NCBI RefSeq assembly: GCF_030272615.1
Contig: NC_081409.1
Location: 872,629,927 to 872,689,926 of the forward strand
Source of the DNA: Cryptomeria japonica
Taxonomy: Eukaryota; Streptophyta; Pinopsida; Cupressales; Cupressaceae
Direction: 5' to 3'
DNA length: 60,000 nucleotides
Shown: positions 10,865 through 21,351 of the stretch, piece by piece
Layout of the letters: each line of letters opens with the position of its first letter
How positions within the stretch are numbered: the first letter of the stretch is position 1
Notes under the pieces: generated by a model
Told to the model about the DNA's origin: nothing
Database searches by the model: none
Seen by the model: the letters and a program-made list of their open reading frames with translations, nothing else
Made by a program: the position numbers and the translations under genes

Positions 10865-12024
10865 ATCCTTTCTGATTATTCATAGTTAGATCTGAAAATT
10901 GGATTCCCTGATTACATTTCCATGTTTGATCTTTTGCAAAATTTTAGAGGTTAATTGCATAAAAACCCTAAATTTTCCTTTTAAGTAATTAAACTTGTGA
11001 AATGTTTAATTGTTAAGGTTTGTTTCAGATCTGCCCTTCTATTACAAATTATCAATTCATATTTGTGCTTTAATTTTGAAAATTAAGTGGTTAAATGTCA
11101 AAACCCTAATTTTTGAAACCCTCTTGATTCAACCTTTGTCCGACAATTTCACTGATCAAAACATTTCCAAATCAGCTGTAACTTTGGATTCCGCAATAAA
11201 ATCACAATATCTTTCATCCCTGAAAATTTGGAAAAAAGTTGCGAGGACCGTGTGCACTCCGAGCGCCATCGTCCCCGACATTTTTTCCGAAATTTCGGGA
11301 GCTAGATCTTACTGTATTTTTCTGCTAAAATCCAGAATTTTGGTTGATTTTATCAATTTTAACACCTTCAAAATTACAGTCAAAGTTGGTCTAGCAATTG
11401 CTTTGATTGAGGCTTCTAATCATTCAAAAATTGTTGAAATTGAAATTTGTGTCAAAATTGTCTTTCTTACTGTCCTAAATCTGAAAAGTGTGTTAACATT
11501 TATTCAAAATTTCAGTAATTCATTCAAATTTTTGCAATTTGTGACTTTTGAAATTAAGTGCTTAATTACAACAACTTTGATTTCCGCTTTCAGAATCGAA
11601 TTTTGCGTGAAATTAAGTCAATTTTTAAAATCCAAAACTTGCATTGCTTTTGGTATTCCCTCTAAAATCATAAAATTCAAAATTTCAGTTTCCCTCTCTT
11701 TTTCAAAATTCAAATTTTGCATTTTTCGACAATCTTGGTAGGGTTCAATTTTGAGATTGCAACTTTAATTTGGCCTATCTACAGATCGTAAAATCACTCA
11801 ATTTTTTCAGGTTAGCGGTAAAATCATCATAACTTTCATCCCTGCAAATTTCGAAAAAAGTTGCGAGGACCATGTGCACTCCGAGCGCCACGGTCCCGGA
11901 CATTTTTTCCGAAATTTCGGGAGATTGTCCTGATTGTATTTAACAGCTTAAATCTGGAAGATTGGCTGGTTTTACTGAAATTTGCTACCTTTAAAATTCA
12001 AAATCTTCTCTCTTTCTTTAGTGC
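10865..12024 (+). other. AT-rich leader with a duplicated hairpin block
   Basis: There is no credible gene here; the long open frame at 11010-11741 has strongly biased low-complexity content. A block of roughly 180 bp occurs twice (about 11205-11385 and 11815-11995). Each copy contains a 30-nt hairpin with GGAC...GTCC ends (11245-11274 and 11867-11896), followed by TTTTTTCCGAAATTTCGGGA. A related 30-nt motif is in the LTR at 10438. Confidence 0.6.
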
Positions 12025-13998
12025 ATGAGTTTTACAACAATAAGCCCTACTTACAGTATTCCCGTTAGACGAAGCCTTAGAATTAAGTCCTTCCAAGGTT
12101 TAATTACTGAGGAGATGGAACCTAATTTGAATGGCCTTTTTAACGAGGACATGGGTAATTCCTCTAATCCTCTTAATGATGAAGAAGCTCTCCATGAGGT
12201 TTCTGTAGAACAACTTTCAAAATTGGATAACCAATTTGACGATTTTCGACAATGGATGTCTCAAGAATACCCTGATAGTCAAGCTCTTCCTTTAATTGAG
12301 GGTCTAAAACGTATGCTTCAAAGTGATAAGAATGGAATTGATATTTTGCGTGGTATTGCACACATTGTGGATTCAAATGTGATGCCTATGAAAAGTTGTG
12401 CCGAAACCTTAGGTTATACACAACCTCCTACTCAAGACAATCATTCTATTCCTTTGACGACTCCTATTGCTAGTATACCTGCTTTTACATCAAACATAAT
12501 AACTACTTCAATACAAGACATTCCTCCTATGATCACTAATCATGGGGGCAATCCTTCTTCTCCAATCAACCCTCTTCCTTCATTCAATCCAACTTCTTCA
12601 TTCATTCCTTCAATGAGTGTCCCTATTTCATCTCCACAAAAGAACATGACACAAGGGGGCAATTCATTTAACCCTTCCATTCCTCCTTGTAGTGTTCCTC
12701 CTTTCCAATCATCTCCTATGACTAACTATCATAGTGTCCCACCACCTTATTCTCTACCTTCTTTCAATAACATAACACCTCCATCACAATCTAACATGTC
12801 TAATATGAATTCTTCGACTGAAGCGACCATTAACAATCTTGCACAAACTGTCTCTTCTTTACAGCAACAAATTGCCTCTATGAATCAATCTAAGTTTAGT
12901 GTGCCCACATTTGACGTTGCGAGCCCACTTTCTCTTGACATTGTTCGAGCTATCCCCCCTAAACATGTTGAAATTCCACATTTGGAGCTTTATAATGGTA
13001 AGGGTGATCCTCTAACACATGTTAAGACCTTTCAAACAATATGTACTGATTTTGCTTATGACCAAAGGTTGCTTGCAAAACTGTTTACTAGAACATTAAG
13101 AGACAAAGCCCTAAAATGGTATTGCTCGTTGCCTTCCTATTCTATTACTTCTTTCGAACAACTTGCAAATGCTTTCATTCAACAATTTCAAAACAATATA
13201 AGTCCTAAAGTTACTTTGATTGATTTAATGCATTGTAAACAAGGTGTTAAAGAAAAAGTGACTGATTTCATTGGTAGATATAAGCATTTGTATGCTCAAA
13301 TTTCTTTTCTAGTGCCTAACAATGATATTCAAAGAATCTTTATTTCTAATTTACAAAAAGATATTCGAGACAAACTCCTGTTTTCTGAGTTTACTTCTTT
13401 CCACCAGTTGTGCGCAACTCTTCACAATTATCAACTGACTGTGAGTCAAATGGAACAATCACATCCTATGGCTCCGAGTGATAAGGGTGATAGTAGTCAA
13501 CAACCATTTGGGAAGTTTAAACCGAACAGAGAGTCCATTAAATTCAATGAAAACATCATCAACAACAATGTGAATGCAGCAACAGGTGTGTCTCCTATTT
13601 CTAAGTTTTTCAAGAGAGAAAGAAAGTTTACTCCTTTGAATGAATCATTGCATAGTATTATGAATAAGTTATTGGAACAAAATGTGCTTACTCTTCCTCC
13701 TATAAGGCAAATTGATCCTGCAAAGATTACTTCACCTTATTTTGATAACAAATCTTTTTGTCAATTTCATCGTCAACCTGGGCATGATACTGAAAAATGT
13801 CTTGCTTTAAAGGGGAAAATTCAAGATTTGATTGATAATAATACTATCTCTGTTTCTGGAGTGAATGATAAAGGCAACACATCTGTAGCTCCTCCTAACC
13901 AAAATCTTCAGATTTTTACTGATCCATTGCCTTCTCATACCTCTAATGCGATTGATACTGCTCATTCCTCTGTCTCACTGATGATCTTGTGTCTATGA
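12025..13998 (+). CDS. gag: Gag polyprotein of the non-autonomous LTR element
   Basis: Intact frame of 657 residues. Residues about 80-290 are Ser/Pro/Thr/Asn-rich and probably disordered. A Gag core (retrotransposon gag family) spans about 310-480, with the motifs LELYNGKGDPLTHVKTF and LRDKALKWYCSLPSYSI. A zinc-knuckle-like motif lies at about residue 578 (CQFHRQPGHDTEKC, a Cys-His-His-Cys spacing). The protein should assemble the cytoplasmic particle and bind the element RNA. The TGA stop at 13996-13998 overlaps the ATG of the next ORF (13995-13997) as ATGA, which suits termination-reinitiation. I take the ATG at 12025 as start; an in-frame ATG follows at 12115. Confidence 0.85.
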   Translation: MSFTTISPTYSIPVRRSLRIKSFQGLITEEMEPNLNGLFNEDMGNSSNPLNDEEALHEVSVEQLSKLDNQFDDFRQWMSQEYPDSQALPLIEGLKRMLQSDKNGIDILRGIAHIVDSNVMPMKSCAETLGYTQPPTQDNHSIPLTTPIASIPAFTSNIITTSIQDIPPMITNHGGNPSSPINPLPSFNPTSSFIPSMSVPISSPQKNMTQGGNSFNPSIPPCSVPPFQSSPMTNYHSVPPPYSLPSFNNITPPSQSNMSNMNSSTEATINNLAQTVSSLQQQIASMNQSKFSVPTFDVASPLSLDIVRAIPPKHVEIPHLELYNGKGDPLTHVKTFQTICTDFAYDQRLLAKLFTRTLRDKALKWYCSLPSYSITSFEQLANAFIQQFQNNISPKVTLIDLMHCKQGVKEKVTDFIGRYKHLYAQISFLVPNNDIQRIFISNLQKDIRDKLLFSEFTSFHQLCATLHNYQLTVSQMEQSHPMAPSDKGDSSQQPFGKFKPNRESIKFNENIINNNVNAATGVSPISKFFKRERKFTPLNESLHSIMNKLLEQNVLTLPPIRQIDPAKITSPYFDNKSFCQFHRQPGHDTEKCLALKGKIQDLIDNNTISVSGVNDKGNTSVAPPNQNLQIFTDPLPSHTSNAIDTAHSSVSLMILCL

Positions 13999-15467
13999 CT
14001 CCAAATGTGATTAACTTTGTAGAGCAGCAGAAAATCCCTAAAGAACCTTCCATCACATTTGATTCTAGTGAAGCTATCAGGGCACCTGATGGTCCTTTAT
14101 ATATAGTTGCAAAAGTCAAAAATACACCTTGCCGTGGACTGCTTATTGATCCTTCTTGCATCGTTAATGTCATTACTGAAGAATTTCTTTTTACTTTGCA
14201 ATTGAATCAAGTTATCTATGACAAAACAAATGTGGTTGTGAAACTATTTGATGCATTTTCTTCTCCTGCAATTGGTTCTATTACATTACCTATTGAGGTC
14301 CATAACAAATCCCTTGATGTGAACTTTGCTATTATTCCATCTTCCGAACAATTTCGTGTGAAGCTTGGCTATCCTTGGCTATCTTCCATGAAAGCTATTG
14401 CTTCTCCTATTCACAAGTGTTTGAAATTTCCCCATAATGGCGAAGTTGTTACTGTCAATCATAGTCTCTTTAAACCAGCTGAAAGAACCTCTAGTGTTCC
14501 TATTGATTACTTTTGGCCTAAACAATTCCAATCTCTTCCTCCGCGAAGTGATCATCTTTTTAAATCTTATCAAAAGTGGAAAACAGATATGATCCTATCT
14601 CTAAGTGAACCTAGAACACCCAAACTTGACATTCCTATCATTCTTGAGAAGGAAGTTCTTCCTTTGAAAGATAAAACTAATGTCTTTCCTCAAGAAGATA
14701 CCCAACCCATCCCTATGGATGTGACTATGTCTATATCTAATAAACTTCCTAAAAGTAGACCTATCCCTCCTCGTCATGATGGACTTGGTCTCCTTCCTAA
14801 ACCAAAAATTCCTCCTTTATATGGAGCAGTTCCTCCTCCTTCCTTTTATAGAGAGAAGAGACCTTCTTCTTCTCCTATTATCCAGCCTAAGAGACCACAA
14901 CCTAAACACCCAAGTGATAAGGATGAGAACATTCCTCCTCCTCAATCTTCGCAACTTCCTACTAAGACTAGACGAAATCGTTCTGCACGTGAACGCCGGC
15001 AAAAGCGTCGTCTTAGAGCTCAGGCAGCTGCTTTTCAAACTTTGCAATCTCCAAAAACACCTTCAACAAGCATTATTCCATTTTCTCCTCAGCCGACGAT
15101 TGAGCCGAAATCTCCTAAACATAAGATGCATGATGGTCTTGATCCTGTGCGAGTTAAAGATCCTATTTTTATAAATCTTGATGATGATATAGATGAAAAT
15201 GTTATTCATGATACAAATGTTACTCCTGTTCATTCTGATAGTGAATATGAACTTGTTGATATTGATAACCATTTATCTAATGAATTTTCTAAAGCAATTA
15301 TCCTAGCTCCTAGACAAGAACACTGTGGCTCGGAACATGAACATAGCCCTTGTTTGGATCTTGTGATAGCTCCATCTGCTGTGTTGGATGTTCCTCCTCT
15401 AGCGTATTCCCTACCTTCCCGAAACATTGATCAGCAAGATCGGGGGGTAGATGACGTGCTAGACTAG
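13995..15467 (+). CDS. Second ORF: protease-like domain plus long Pro/Arg-rich tail
   Basis: Intact frame, about 490 residues. Residues about 20-130 resemble the retropepsin fold of Ty3 elements: an Asp region (GLLIDPSCIVNVITEEF), a flap-like stretch and a GYPWLSSM motif as in many plant Ty3 proteases. The usual D-S/T-G triad reads D-P-S, so catalysis is doubtful. The tail is proline-rich, then strongly basic (RRNRSARERRQKRRLR at about residue 333-348, resembling a nuclear-localisation or nucleic-acid-binding segment), then acidic. It starts at an ATG overlapping the Gag stop. The intact state together with a changed active site hints at a role other than proteolysis; that is inference. Confidence 0.7.
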   Translation: MTPNVINFVEQQKIPKEPSITFDSSEAIRAPDGPLYIVAKVKNTPCRGLLIDPSCIVNVITEEFLFTLQLNQVIYDKTNVVVKLFDAFSSPAIGSITLPIEVHNKSLDVNFAIIPSSEQFRVKLGYPWLSSMKAIASPIHKCLKFPHNGEVVTVNHSLFKPAERTSSVPIDYFWPKQFQSLPPRSDHLFKSYQKWKTDMILSLSEPRTPKLDIPIILEKEVLPLKDKTNVFPQEDTQPIPMDVTMSISNKLPKSRPIPPRHDGLGLLPKPKIPPLYGAVPPPSFYREKRPSSSPIIQPKRPQPKHPSDKDENIPPPQSSQLPTKTRRNRSARERRQKRRLRAQAAAFQTLQSPKTPSTSIIPFSPQPTIEPKSPKHKMHDGLDPVRVKDPIFINLDDDIDENVIHDTNVTPVHSDSEYELVDIDNHLSNEFSKAIILAPRQEHCGSEHEHSPCLDLVIAPSAVLDVPPLAYSLPSRNIDQQDRGVDDVLD

Positions 15468-16210
15468 TTTCATTAGCATAGCAGATTCTCTCCCCCTCTC
15501 TTTTGTTACTTCTTCTATATGTTATTCTCATTCTTCTATTTGTTGTCCTTAGTGTTGTCTACTTGAGGACGATGCAAAGCATTGAGATCTCTCTCGATCT
15601 CTCTCATGTTGACTCAAAAGACACGTGTTCCCTTCTTCTAGGTGACCTTCCTTGATTGGGGAATGAAGAACAATTATGCATACATACATATGATATACAT
15701 GAATAATCATACAGCATACTGACCCCAAGGAAAGCGAAGTCACCTTGTGCTTTGTATTTTGTGTCTATTATCCTTGGGCTTATCTCACACTTGGGGGCTA
15801 AATCCTTGCGATAACGTGCTCCTTTCCCTTCTCATTCTTATATGTATCACTACCTTAAAGCAATCACCCCCGGTGAGGCGTGTGCGATCGCTTTAACGTA
15901 GGGGGGCATACATCCCGTTCATATCTTTTCAAGATACTTGAAAACTTCTTGGCAAATTTAGCCTTGCCTTGAAAATTTTTGATATCTTTCTTGCATGACT
16001 CAGTGTGAGGGAACCTTACTACTGACAGTCATGGTTCTCCCTCGTGATCTTCCCTTTTACTTTGTCAATCGAAGTCGTAAGATCCTTAGTCCACTGGGGG
16101 CTTGGTGTATCTTGCCTCCTTGACGTGGTGAAAGTTTTTCAATGTTGTTTCCTTGTACTTTACCGGAAGTATGAGCGTACGCTTATACTCCCGCTAAAGT
16201 GGGGGCTAAA
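15468..16210 (+). other. 3' untranslated region and polypurine tract
   Basis: No open frame is supported. Three copies of a TGGGGGCT-type motif occur (about 15792, 16094 and 16200). The last, AGTGGGGGCTAAA, abuts the 3' LTR and is the likely primer for plus-strand DNA synthesis. Confidence 0.65.
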
Positions 16211-17453
16211 TGTAGCGTCCTAAAATTGCGACACTTGCAATTTCGACTGCATTTCGGTCTTCACGATGGCGACGCAACACGCAACCTAAATGGAGACCCC
16301 GAAACCTGATTATGACACCAAAAACTGCATTTTCTTGCACCCTGGCCTGAACCTCCTTTGCACCCTGCTGTCCCGGGAGGTGGGACCAGAGCGCCCAGCG
16401 CCCTGGTCCCCCAGGACCATGGTGCCCAGCGCCCTGGTCCCTGGGTCCTATTTTGGGCCCGGTCTCTTTTGGACTTCGGGTCTTAATGTTTGCAAATTGG
16501 AAAATTATCTTTCCTGGTCGGCCTAAGGTCGGGAAAATCAGTCTATCAGCCCTAATTGACAACTATATAAACTACATTTTCCTCTTTCATTCGATATGAG
16601 GGAAAAAGCGTGGAAACTATACTCAAGCATTCAAGCATTCAAGCATTCCTTCAAGCAATTGATCATTTCAAGTCTCCATTCAAGGCTAAGTGTTGCATTC
16701 AAGACAAGGATTCAACCATTGAAGAGGAGATCACATACTACATGCTACATACAACATACAACATACAACAAACAACAACATCTATACCTCGCACATAAGG
16801 ATACAAACATCCTTACAACAAGGTATTAGTACTTGTTTTACATTACATACATTTACATTTACAGCAATTTCTCATTTCTTGGTTAATTCCAAAACCGGGG
16901 TTTGACCTAAAGGCAAACCCCTAATCCCTAACCCCCCAATCGTCTTCGCTTTTCTGTGTGTAGGTTGCAGGTACGCGGCTGAAATTGAAGATCTGGAATC
17001 CTTGTGCAGAGACGAACAGATCCCCCTTCGTTTTGCGGATTTTTCAGAGGACCGTGTGCACGCCGGGCGCCATCGTCCCCTCAACTTTTGCTCAAATTTG
17101 CAGGACAGCGCCGTATCGACATTTTACTGCTAATTCCAGGTCCGCAGCTTCATCCTATATCCCTATCTCAGTTTATAAGCGAATCTTTGTCACTTTCTAT
17201 GCATTCCTAGCTTAATTCTTCTATCAACATTCTTTACAAAAGAGGGTAGCCTTGCTTTCTTAACCCTTGAAACTCATTTAGCATCCAATCTTGCATTGTG
17301 TGGGATTGGATCTTGTGGGTTTCAACCCCTCTTTTGAATGTAAAGTCTCTCCCCTAAGTGAAAACCATCAACCCTAGTGAATCTCCCTTCTCTCTCCTTG
17401 GAGTTGGAAGAGGGGAGAGCAACTAGGGTTCGATCGCGATTTTCCGCTTTACA
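16211..17453 (+). repeat. 3' LTR of the non-autonomous element
   Basis: Same length (1,243 bp) and order of motifs as the 5' LTR. The 27-nt hairpin pair is at 16383-16409 and 16414-16440. It ends CGCTTTACA and is followed by the GAAAG target duplication. Differences from the 5' LTR that I could see include G to A near 16285 and three changes within and just before the 30-nt hairpin motif near 17045-17080. Confidence 0.92.
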
Positions 17454-17504
17454 GAAAGCAAAACAACTCCTAGTCTAATATTTACATAGTCATCAACACC
17501 ATCT

Positions 17505-18695
17505 TCAAAAGCAGGGCTTGAGATGAATCCCATTCACTGGGATTGGAAGAACCTCGCCATCAAGCCTGGAGAGATGAAATGCATTGGCCTCCTTGCAACT
17601 AGTGATGACGTATGGGCCACTCCAGATAGCATAGAATTTGGAGTGTCGCCTAGCTTTGGCTTTGTCTGCATCCCACTTGAGAACTAAATCTCCCTCTTTG
17701 AAGACACTAATAGTCGCCTTTTTGTCAAAAACTTTCTTGACCTGCTCTTGATGAATCTCAAGTGTATGCATAGCCTCACTTCTAACCTCCTCCAGCTCCA
17801 TCAGCTCCACTAGTCTTACTGTCATGGCATCATTCTCTGTCAATTCCAGCTGATGTGCTAGTTCAAGAGAGGGTAACTCTAGGGAAGTTGGGAGTCTTGC
17901 TCCCTTCCCATATACTAGCATGAAAGGGGAGTTACCAATTGCCCTCTTGGGTGTGATCCTGTCAGCCCATAAGGCTGTCTTCAACTTAGTATGCCATGCC
18001 CTCTGATTGTCTTCAATTGTCCTTTCAATTATCCTGATGAGGTTCTTGTTGGAAGATTCAGCTAAGTCGTTACCTTGAGGGTAATAGTTGGATGATGTCT
18101 TCAAGTATACACCATGCTTAACTGCCCAAGAACTGATTTGGGTTCCAACAAATGCCCTGGCATTGTCTGATATGATGGTGGAGGGGACACTGAATCTTGT
18201 CACAATTCCATCAAGGAATTCCAACAATGAGGCCTCAGTGGCATCCCTCAATGCAACTGCCTCTGTCCACCTAGTGAAGTAATATGTTGCGGCCAAGATC
18301 CACTTATGGCCAACACTAGAAGGTGGATTTATCATGTCAATTAAGTCTAAACCCCATTGGGCGAACGGTTGATCTACTTGGATGGGGTGAAGAGGTAGGG
18401 CAGCTAGTCTTTGCTTCCCAGAGAAGAGAGCACATTTCTTGCAATTCTTCACTCATCTATGTGAGTCACTGAATAAGGATTGCTAGTAATAACCAACCCT
18501 CATTATTTTGATAGTCATAGTCCTTGCAGAGAAGTGGCCCCCTAAAGAGCCATCATGAAATTCCTCTAGCAATCTGCTGACTTGGTTTTGCTTGATACAT
18601 ATTAGTAAGACTCCATTGGAGTCTTTTCGAAAAAGAGTGCCATTCACTAAGACATAGGGAATGGACTGCAACCTGAAATGCCTTCTTTTGGTCAT
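17505..18695 (-). pseudogene. G1 integrase (decayed)
   Basis: Read on the minus strand. The N-terminal zinc-binding region is visible (HDGSLGGHFS, then NCKKC across a stop near 18480). The catalytic core follows with all three acidic residues: Asp in GLDLIDMI, Asp in IISDNARAF and Glu in NDLAESSNKN. The C-terminal part (KWDADKAKARRHSKFYAIWSG type) resembles the Ty3 integrase tail. At least one stop interrupts it. It is separated from the rest of pol by the solo LTR at 18719-20839. Confidence 0.85.
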
Positions 18696-18718
18696 GTCCA
18701 GACCTTGGGGGTATCTAC

Positions 18719-20839
18719 TGTTGTCATTTTATGACACCCTTGGTCCATCAGTGAGAACCAATGAGAGATATGTTCCATGGACCAGCACTGCCCACTTGAT
18801 CAAGGAGAAAAGCAATGAAATCATGATTTAAGTGTTGCCTTGTCAGAAGTTCCTTGGCCCTCTCTTTCTCTTCTCCAAAACTCCGGAACCCCGAGGTTTC
18901 AAGTTTCTTTGCCATAGTTTCTTTCTTTCCTACTCCGAAACTTCAAGTTTTTGAAGTTCCCTTCCTTCCCTTATCTTTTCTTCTGTTCTCCTTCCCTGGA
19001 ACTCCGGAACCCCTAGGTTCCCAAGTTCCTAGTTCTTCAACCCCGGAACTCTAGAACCCCCAGGTTCCCAAGTTCCTAGTTCTTCAACCCTGGAACTACA
19101 GAACCCCCAGGTTCCCAAGTTCTTAAGTCTTCCCAACTACGGTGACCCAGGTCTCTGAAGTTCCCCCAACTCCGGAACCCCCAGGTTCCTAAGTTCCTAA
19201 GTCTTCAACCCCGGAACTCTGGAACCCCCAAGTTCCCAAGTTCCTAGTTCTTCAACCCCGGAACTCCAGAACCCCCAGGTTCCCAAGTTCCTAGTTCTTC
19301 AACCCCGGAACCCCTACGTTCCCAAGTTCCTAAGTCTTCCCAACTACGGTGACCCAGGTCTCCGAAGTTCCTAAGTCTTCTACCCCAGAACTCCGAAACC
19401 CCCAAGTTCCCAAGTTCCTAAGTCTTCCCAACTACGGTGACCCAGGTCTCCGAAGTTCCCCCAACTTCAGTGACCCAAGTCTTCAAAGTTCCTAAGTCTT
19501 CTACCCCAGAACTACGGAACCTCCAGGTTCCCAAGTTCCTTGTTTTTCAACCCCGGAACCCCCAGGTTCCCAAGTTCCTAAGTCTTCCCAACTACGGTGA
19601 CCCAGGTCCCCGAAGTTCCCTTCCTTGCCTTTCCCAGAACCTCGGAACCCTGAGGTTCTGAGGTTCCCTCCTCCCCCTTCTTCCTTCTTCTCTCCAGAAC
19701 TCTGGAACCCCGAGGTTCCAAAGTTCCTTCCCCTTTTTGCCTTCTCTCTCTAGTTTCTCTAAAACCCCAAGGTTCCAAAGTTCTTCCCTTGAATTCCTCA
19801 CTTCGGGAGACCGAACTTCCGAAATCTCTGGGTTTCCTTCCGACTGGCGACACTTCCGGATGGTGTGATCGACACTCAAGGCTTTAAATGCTCCGACAGT
19901 TTTGGTGACTTATGCACTTTTTTTTGTAGAGCCACAGGGGTGCATTTAATGTTTTTGGCAGGATTTCCATCAAGGGAGGTACGAGGCCATGCTTGGTGAC
20001 TTGTGTCATGACTGCATTCTCTGACTTTGGAAGGTCTGTCAATCCACCTTCTCAAGGTTTCCCTCTTGGGTATGGCTAGGTTGCTTGCATGTACAAGCCA
20101 AGTGCATGCACTTCCCTGCACTTCCAGACTGACATGCAGGGGTCATGATCACCCTTGTGACCATTTTCTATATAATGGCTTTTAAGCCTCATTGTAAAGG
20201 GTTCTCTCCCTGCTGCCTTGAGCTTCCTTATACTCTTCTCTTCTCTTGAAGACTTGTATTTTTGCATTTCTGCAACTGTAAGATTGGCTTTTGGCCTTAT
20301 GATTAATTGAAAATCACCATTCTCGCCTCTTTTCAACTTATGTATGTTGTGTATGCTTTCTTACCTCCATCATAGGTGTATGTCTTGCGGCCCTTTCTCT
20401 TCACATATGTTGTGTTAACTGGTTTTCTAAGAGTGACTTGTGGGAATCTTTCTCCCCTCTTGGCATTTAGTGTATTCTAACCTTCATATATGCATTGGGG
20501 TCACTCATACAACTGAAAAGTTGTGCATCTTCAGAGTGTTTCAATTAATTACTTGTGTCATTTCGATAGGGAGAGGAACAATCTCTTCTTGGTGCATCAC
20601 CTCTTTTTATTTCAAGCAATCCTCTCTTCCCTTTACCTCTGCAAGTTGTTAGGATAGGCTTAGGAGTTAGTTTTGAAGTGTTGAGTTGGTTCAACACCTA
20701 CACCTAGATAGAGAAGGAAGTCGGTCTTCTCCGAAGATTCAACCCCCTTGCGCAAGGTCCCACACTTCGGGGTTGTTTCCATGTTTCACAAGGTTGTTGA
20801 GTTGATAGCTCAGCAAGGCTGCAAGCTTTTGTGATAACA
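18719..20839 (+). mobile_element. Solo LTR of the G1 family, inserted in G1 pol
   Basis: Begins TGTTGTCATTTTATG, ends TTTTGTGATAACA and is flanked by a perfect TCTAC duplication (18714-18718 and 20840-20844). Length 2,121 bp. TATA-like CTATATAATGG is near 20169. U3 (about 18850-19830) is filled with GGAACC-type hairpin repeats in a different unit variant from the other two copies. It is opposite in orientation to its host element. Confidence 0.92.
18850..19830 (+). repeat. Expanded hairpin minisatellite, variant unit
   Basis: Roughly 20 units of the type AACTCCGGAACCCCCAGG, then TTCCCAAGTTCCTAAGTC. A higher-order partner containing CCCAACTACGGTGACCC recurs near 19132, 19337, 19427 and 19588. 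Units near the right end return to the GGAACCCCGAGGTTCC form seen in the other LTR copies. Confidence 0.7.
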
Positions 20840-20891
20840 TCTACCTTCCATTAAGAAGGTGGTCATGTCACTTACCTAACTGAATTGAGTA

Positions 20892-21351
20892 TTGTTGCCA
20901 GTTGGTTCATCCTCTTGTAACACAAGGGCGACCTATGAAGTAGTCTCAAAAGATGAGACAAGTTGTTCACATAGGCCCCTGCCTCTTACAAGCTTGGTGA
21001 TCTTGATGTTGATGTCATACTCCATGACCTTGGTTATCCACCTAGCCCTCTTCTCACTAATGTCCTTGTTTAGAAGGAAATCTTTGACACTTGCATGCGG
21101 AACTAAGAGCTGGATCCTATTCTTGGACAACATGTGTCTGAACTTTTTTAATGCCCTTACAACAGTGAGGACTTGCTTCTCTACACAGCTATACTTAAGT
21201 TCATAGTCCTTTAGCCCCTCACTAAAGAAAAAATGGGTTGCTCCAAGTTGTCATCATTCAGCTGTGTTACGATAGCTGAGATGTTGGATTCTCCTCCGAA
21301 GGTATAGAGGATAAAATCCCTTTCATAATTAGGATTGACGTGGGTAGGGGC
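20892..21351 (-). pseudogene. G1 RNase H after RT (catalytically degenerate)
   Basis: Just C-terminal to RT the frame reads NYERDFILYTFGGESNISA. Standard Ty3 RNase H domains have an Asp at this point (LYTDAS type); here it is Phe-Gly. Several stops and frameshifts follow. Loss of this Asp alongside a second RNase H-like domain (22528-23072) is what is known for the dual-RNase-H Tat-type elements, where the original domain degenerates. Confidence 0.6.

Larger units (their letters stand above)
9600..17453 (+). mobile_element. Young non-autonomous LTR retrotransposon (gag plus second ORF, no RT or integrase)
   Basis: Two direct LTRs of exactly 1,243 bp (9600-10842 and 16211-17453) differ by about six substitutions that I could count, so insertion was recent. 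The flanks are a perfect 5-bp TSD, GAAAG (9595-9599 and 17454-17458). The inside holds a 1.2-kb leader, an intact Gag ORF (12025-13998), a second ORF (13995-15467) and a 0.75-kb 3' region with a polypurine tract. No RT, RNase H or integrase motif is present, so it must be mobilised by enzymes from a partner. The element is inserted in G1, between integrase and the 3' LTR. Confidence 0.92.

Noticed and set aside
11010-11741. 243-codon open frame in the leader of the 9600 element
   Set aside because: AT-rich low-complexity composition, spans one of the duplicated hairpin blocks, no domain; judged chance.
19437-20336. Open frames in the solo LTR at 18719-20839
   Set aside because: Repeat-derived or LTR sequence, no recognisable product.
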